This document shows, in pieces, positions 61,228 to 61,610 of a DNA stretch of 61,610 bases. The translations under genes and the position numbers were made by a program. This DNA comes from Sphingomonas sp. 28-63-12 (GTDB taxonomy: Bacteria; Pseudomonadota; Alphaproteobacteria; Sphingomonadales; Sphingomonadaceae), in NCBI GenBank assembly GCA_002281535.1, contig NCGD01000015.1, positions 1-61,610 on the forward strand. Direction: 5' to 3'. Numbering within the stretch: the stretch's first letter is position 1; each line of letters opens with the position of its first letter. The notes under the pieces were generated by a model that saw nothing but the letters and a program-made list of their open reading frames with translations, ran no database searches and was not told the origin of the DNA.

Positions 61228-61531
61228 GGGGGGCGTGTGAGGGTCGGCTGGTCAGCGCCCCATAGTCGGATCTTCACCGCGGGCGACGTCGTTCCCGAAA
61301 GCGGCCGCTCGCCGACCACCTCCGACGTCTGCAGTGGGTGATTAGATAATGATCGGCCGGTCCACGTGCTCTACTCTCGCCGCCAAATGACCAGCAAAAC
61401 CGAAGCTCGGTCTGGCACTAAGATTTTTGCCTGCTATCTGGTTTATATTGTTAGGTCTGCTGGTTGCCAGCGACCGATTTTTCCAGCTAACTCACGTCAG
61501 TAAGTTTTGATTTGCGGGAAGAGGCATCAAC
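61228..61531. other. Gap without a gene before the methylase
   Basis: About 300 nt with no supported gene. Composition becomes more AT-rich from about 61,420 towards the methylase start, suggesting a promoter and perhaps a change of genomic context. No hairpin or repeat stands out. Confidence 0.4.
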
Positions 61532-61610
61532 GTGAAGCCATTCATCAAATGGGCTGGCGGCAAGAGATGGCTTCTTAGCGACCCGAGCTTTGAACTGCCA
61601 GATTTCTCCG
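61532..61610 (+). CDS. D12-class DNA adenine methylase, 5' part only
   Basis: A GTG start at 61532 with GGGAAGAGG upstream encodes KPFIKWAGGKRWLLSDPSFE and runs off the window. F-x-KWAGGKR is the AdoMet-binding motif at the N-terminus of Dam-type N6-adenine methyltransferases. Only 26 codons are visible. It may be an orphan methylase or the start of a restriction-modification or phage-like locus; the first is common, the second cannot be excluded here. Confidence 0.78.
   Translation, partial: MKPFIKWAGGKRWLLSDPSFELPDFS

Overview
The window reads as a high-GC alphaproteobacterial chromosome, most likely a member of the Sphingomonadales. Reasons: coding density and codon use, a large TonB-dependent receptor set in an acyl-CoA catabolic cluster, many short intergenic hairpins of the CCCCGGCGAAAGCCGGGG type, and a VirB/DUF3768/DUF1289/ParB gene set of the kind carried by sphingomonad plasmids and integrative elements. 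The genus cannot be fixed from the sequence alone.

Two regions are joined. About 1-29,131 is the right part of an integrated conjugative element or genomic island. It ends in a 3' fragment of a tRNA-Leu(CAA) gene (about 29,078-29,131), as expected for attR of an element inserted in a tRNA 3' end; the other end lies to the left, outside the window. In order it carries: small plasmid-type genes (DUF3768 and others), a 619-aa ParB-like protein, DUF1289, an SSB, a MobC-like accessory protein and a relaxase with a T-DNA-border-like nic motif upstream; a cargo module (sce7726-family protein converging on a DUF6932 / XRE-ImmA metallopeptidase / Beta-family operon with a perfect 15-bp palindrome at its promoter); then a tightly overlapping leftward operon virB1-B2-B3-B4-B5-eexN-B6-(small exported protein)-B8-B9-B10-B11-virD4-LPD7. 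Beyond virB1 is a patch of regulators (Lrp/AsnC, LuxR-type without luxI, ECF sigma), an orphan degenerate nucleotidyltransferase, two exported proteins of unknown function, and a scar where a 3'-truncated IS110 transposase abuts a truncated serine recombinase.

From about 29.1 kb the sequence is chromosomal. First comes a two-component system (OmpR-type regulator plus histidine kinase) with an EF-hand exported protein. Then about 28 kb is devoted to breakdown of carboxylic acids as CoA thioesters: two AMP-forming acyl-CoA ligases, five acyl-CoA dehydrogenases (four forming two large/small pairs), a FadB-type hydratase/dehydrogenase, two thioesterases, three short-chain dehydrogenases, a zinc alcohol dehydrogenase, an ACAD10/LvaA-like phosphotransferase, a GST, a dienelactone hydrolase-like enzyme, an amidase, a beta-lactamase-fold esterase, an MFS exporter, a TonB-dependent receptor, and a regulator made of two TetR repeats. 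The paired dehydrogenases and the split ACAD10/11-like module suggest a bulky or branched substrate (steroid, terpenoid or hydroxylated acid side chains); the substrate itself is inference. No thiolase is present in the window. The last 79 bases begin a D12-class DNA adenine methylase.

The most promising little-described system is the four-gene cargo module with its palindromic operator between the relaxase and the VirB operon. The split kinase/dehydrogenase operon and the tandem TetR regulator follow.
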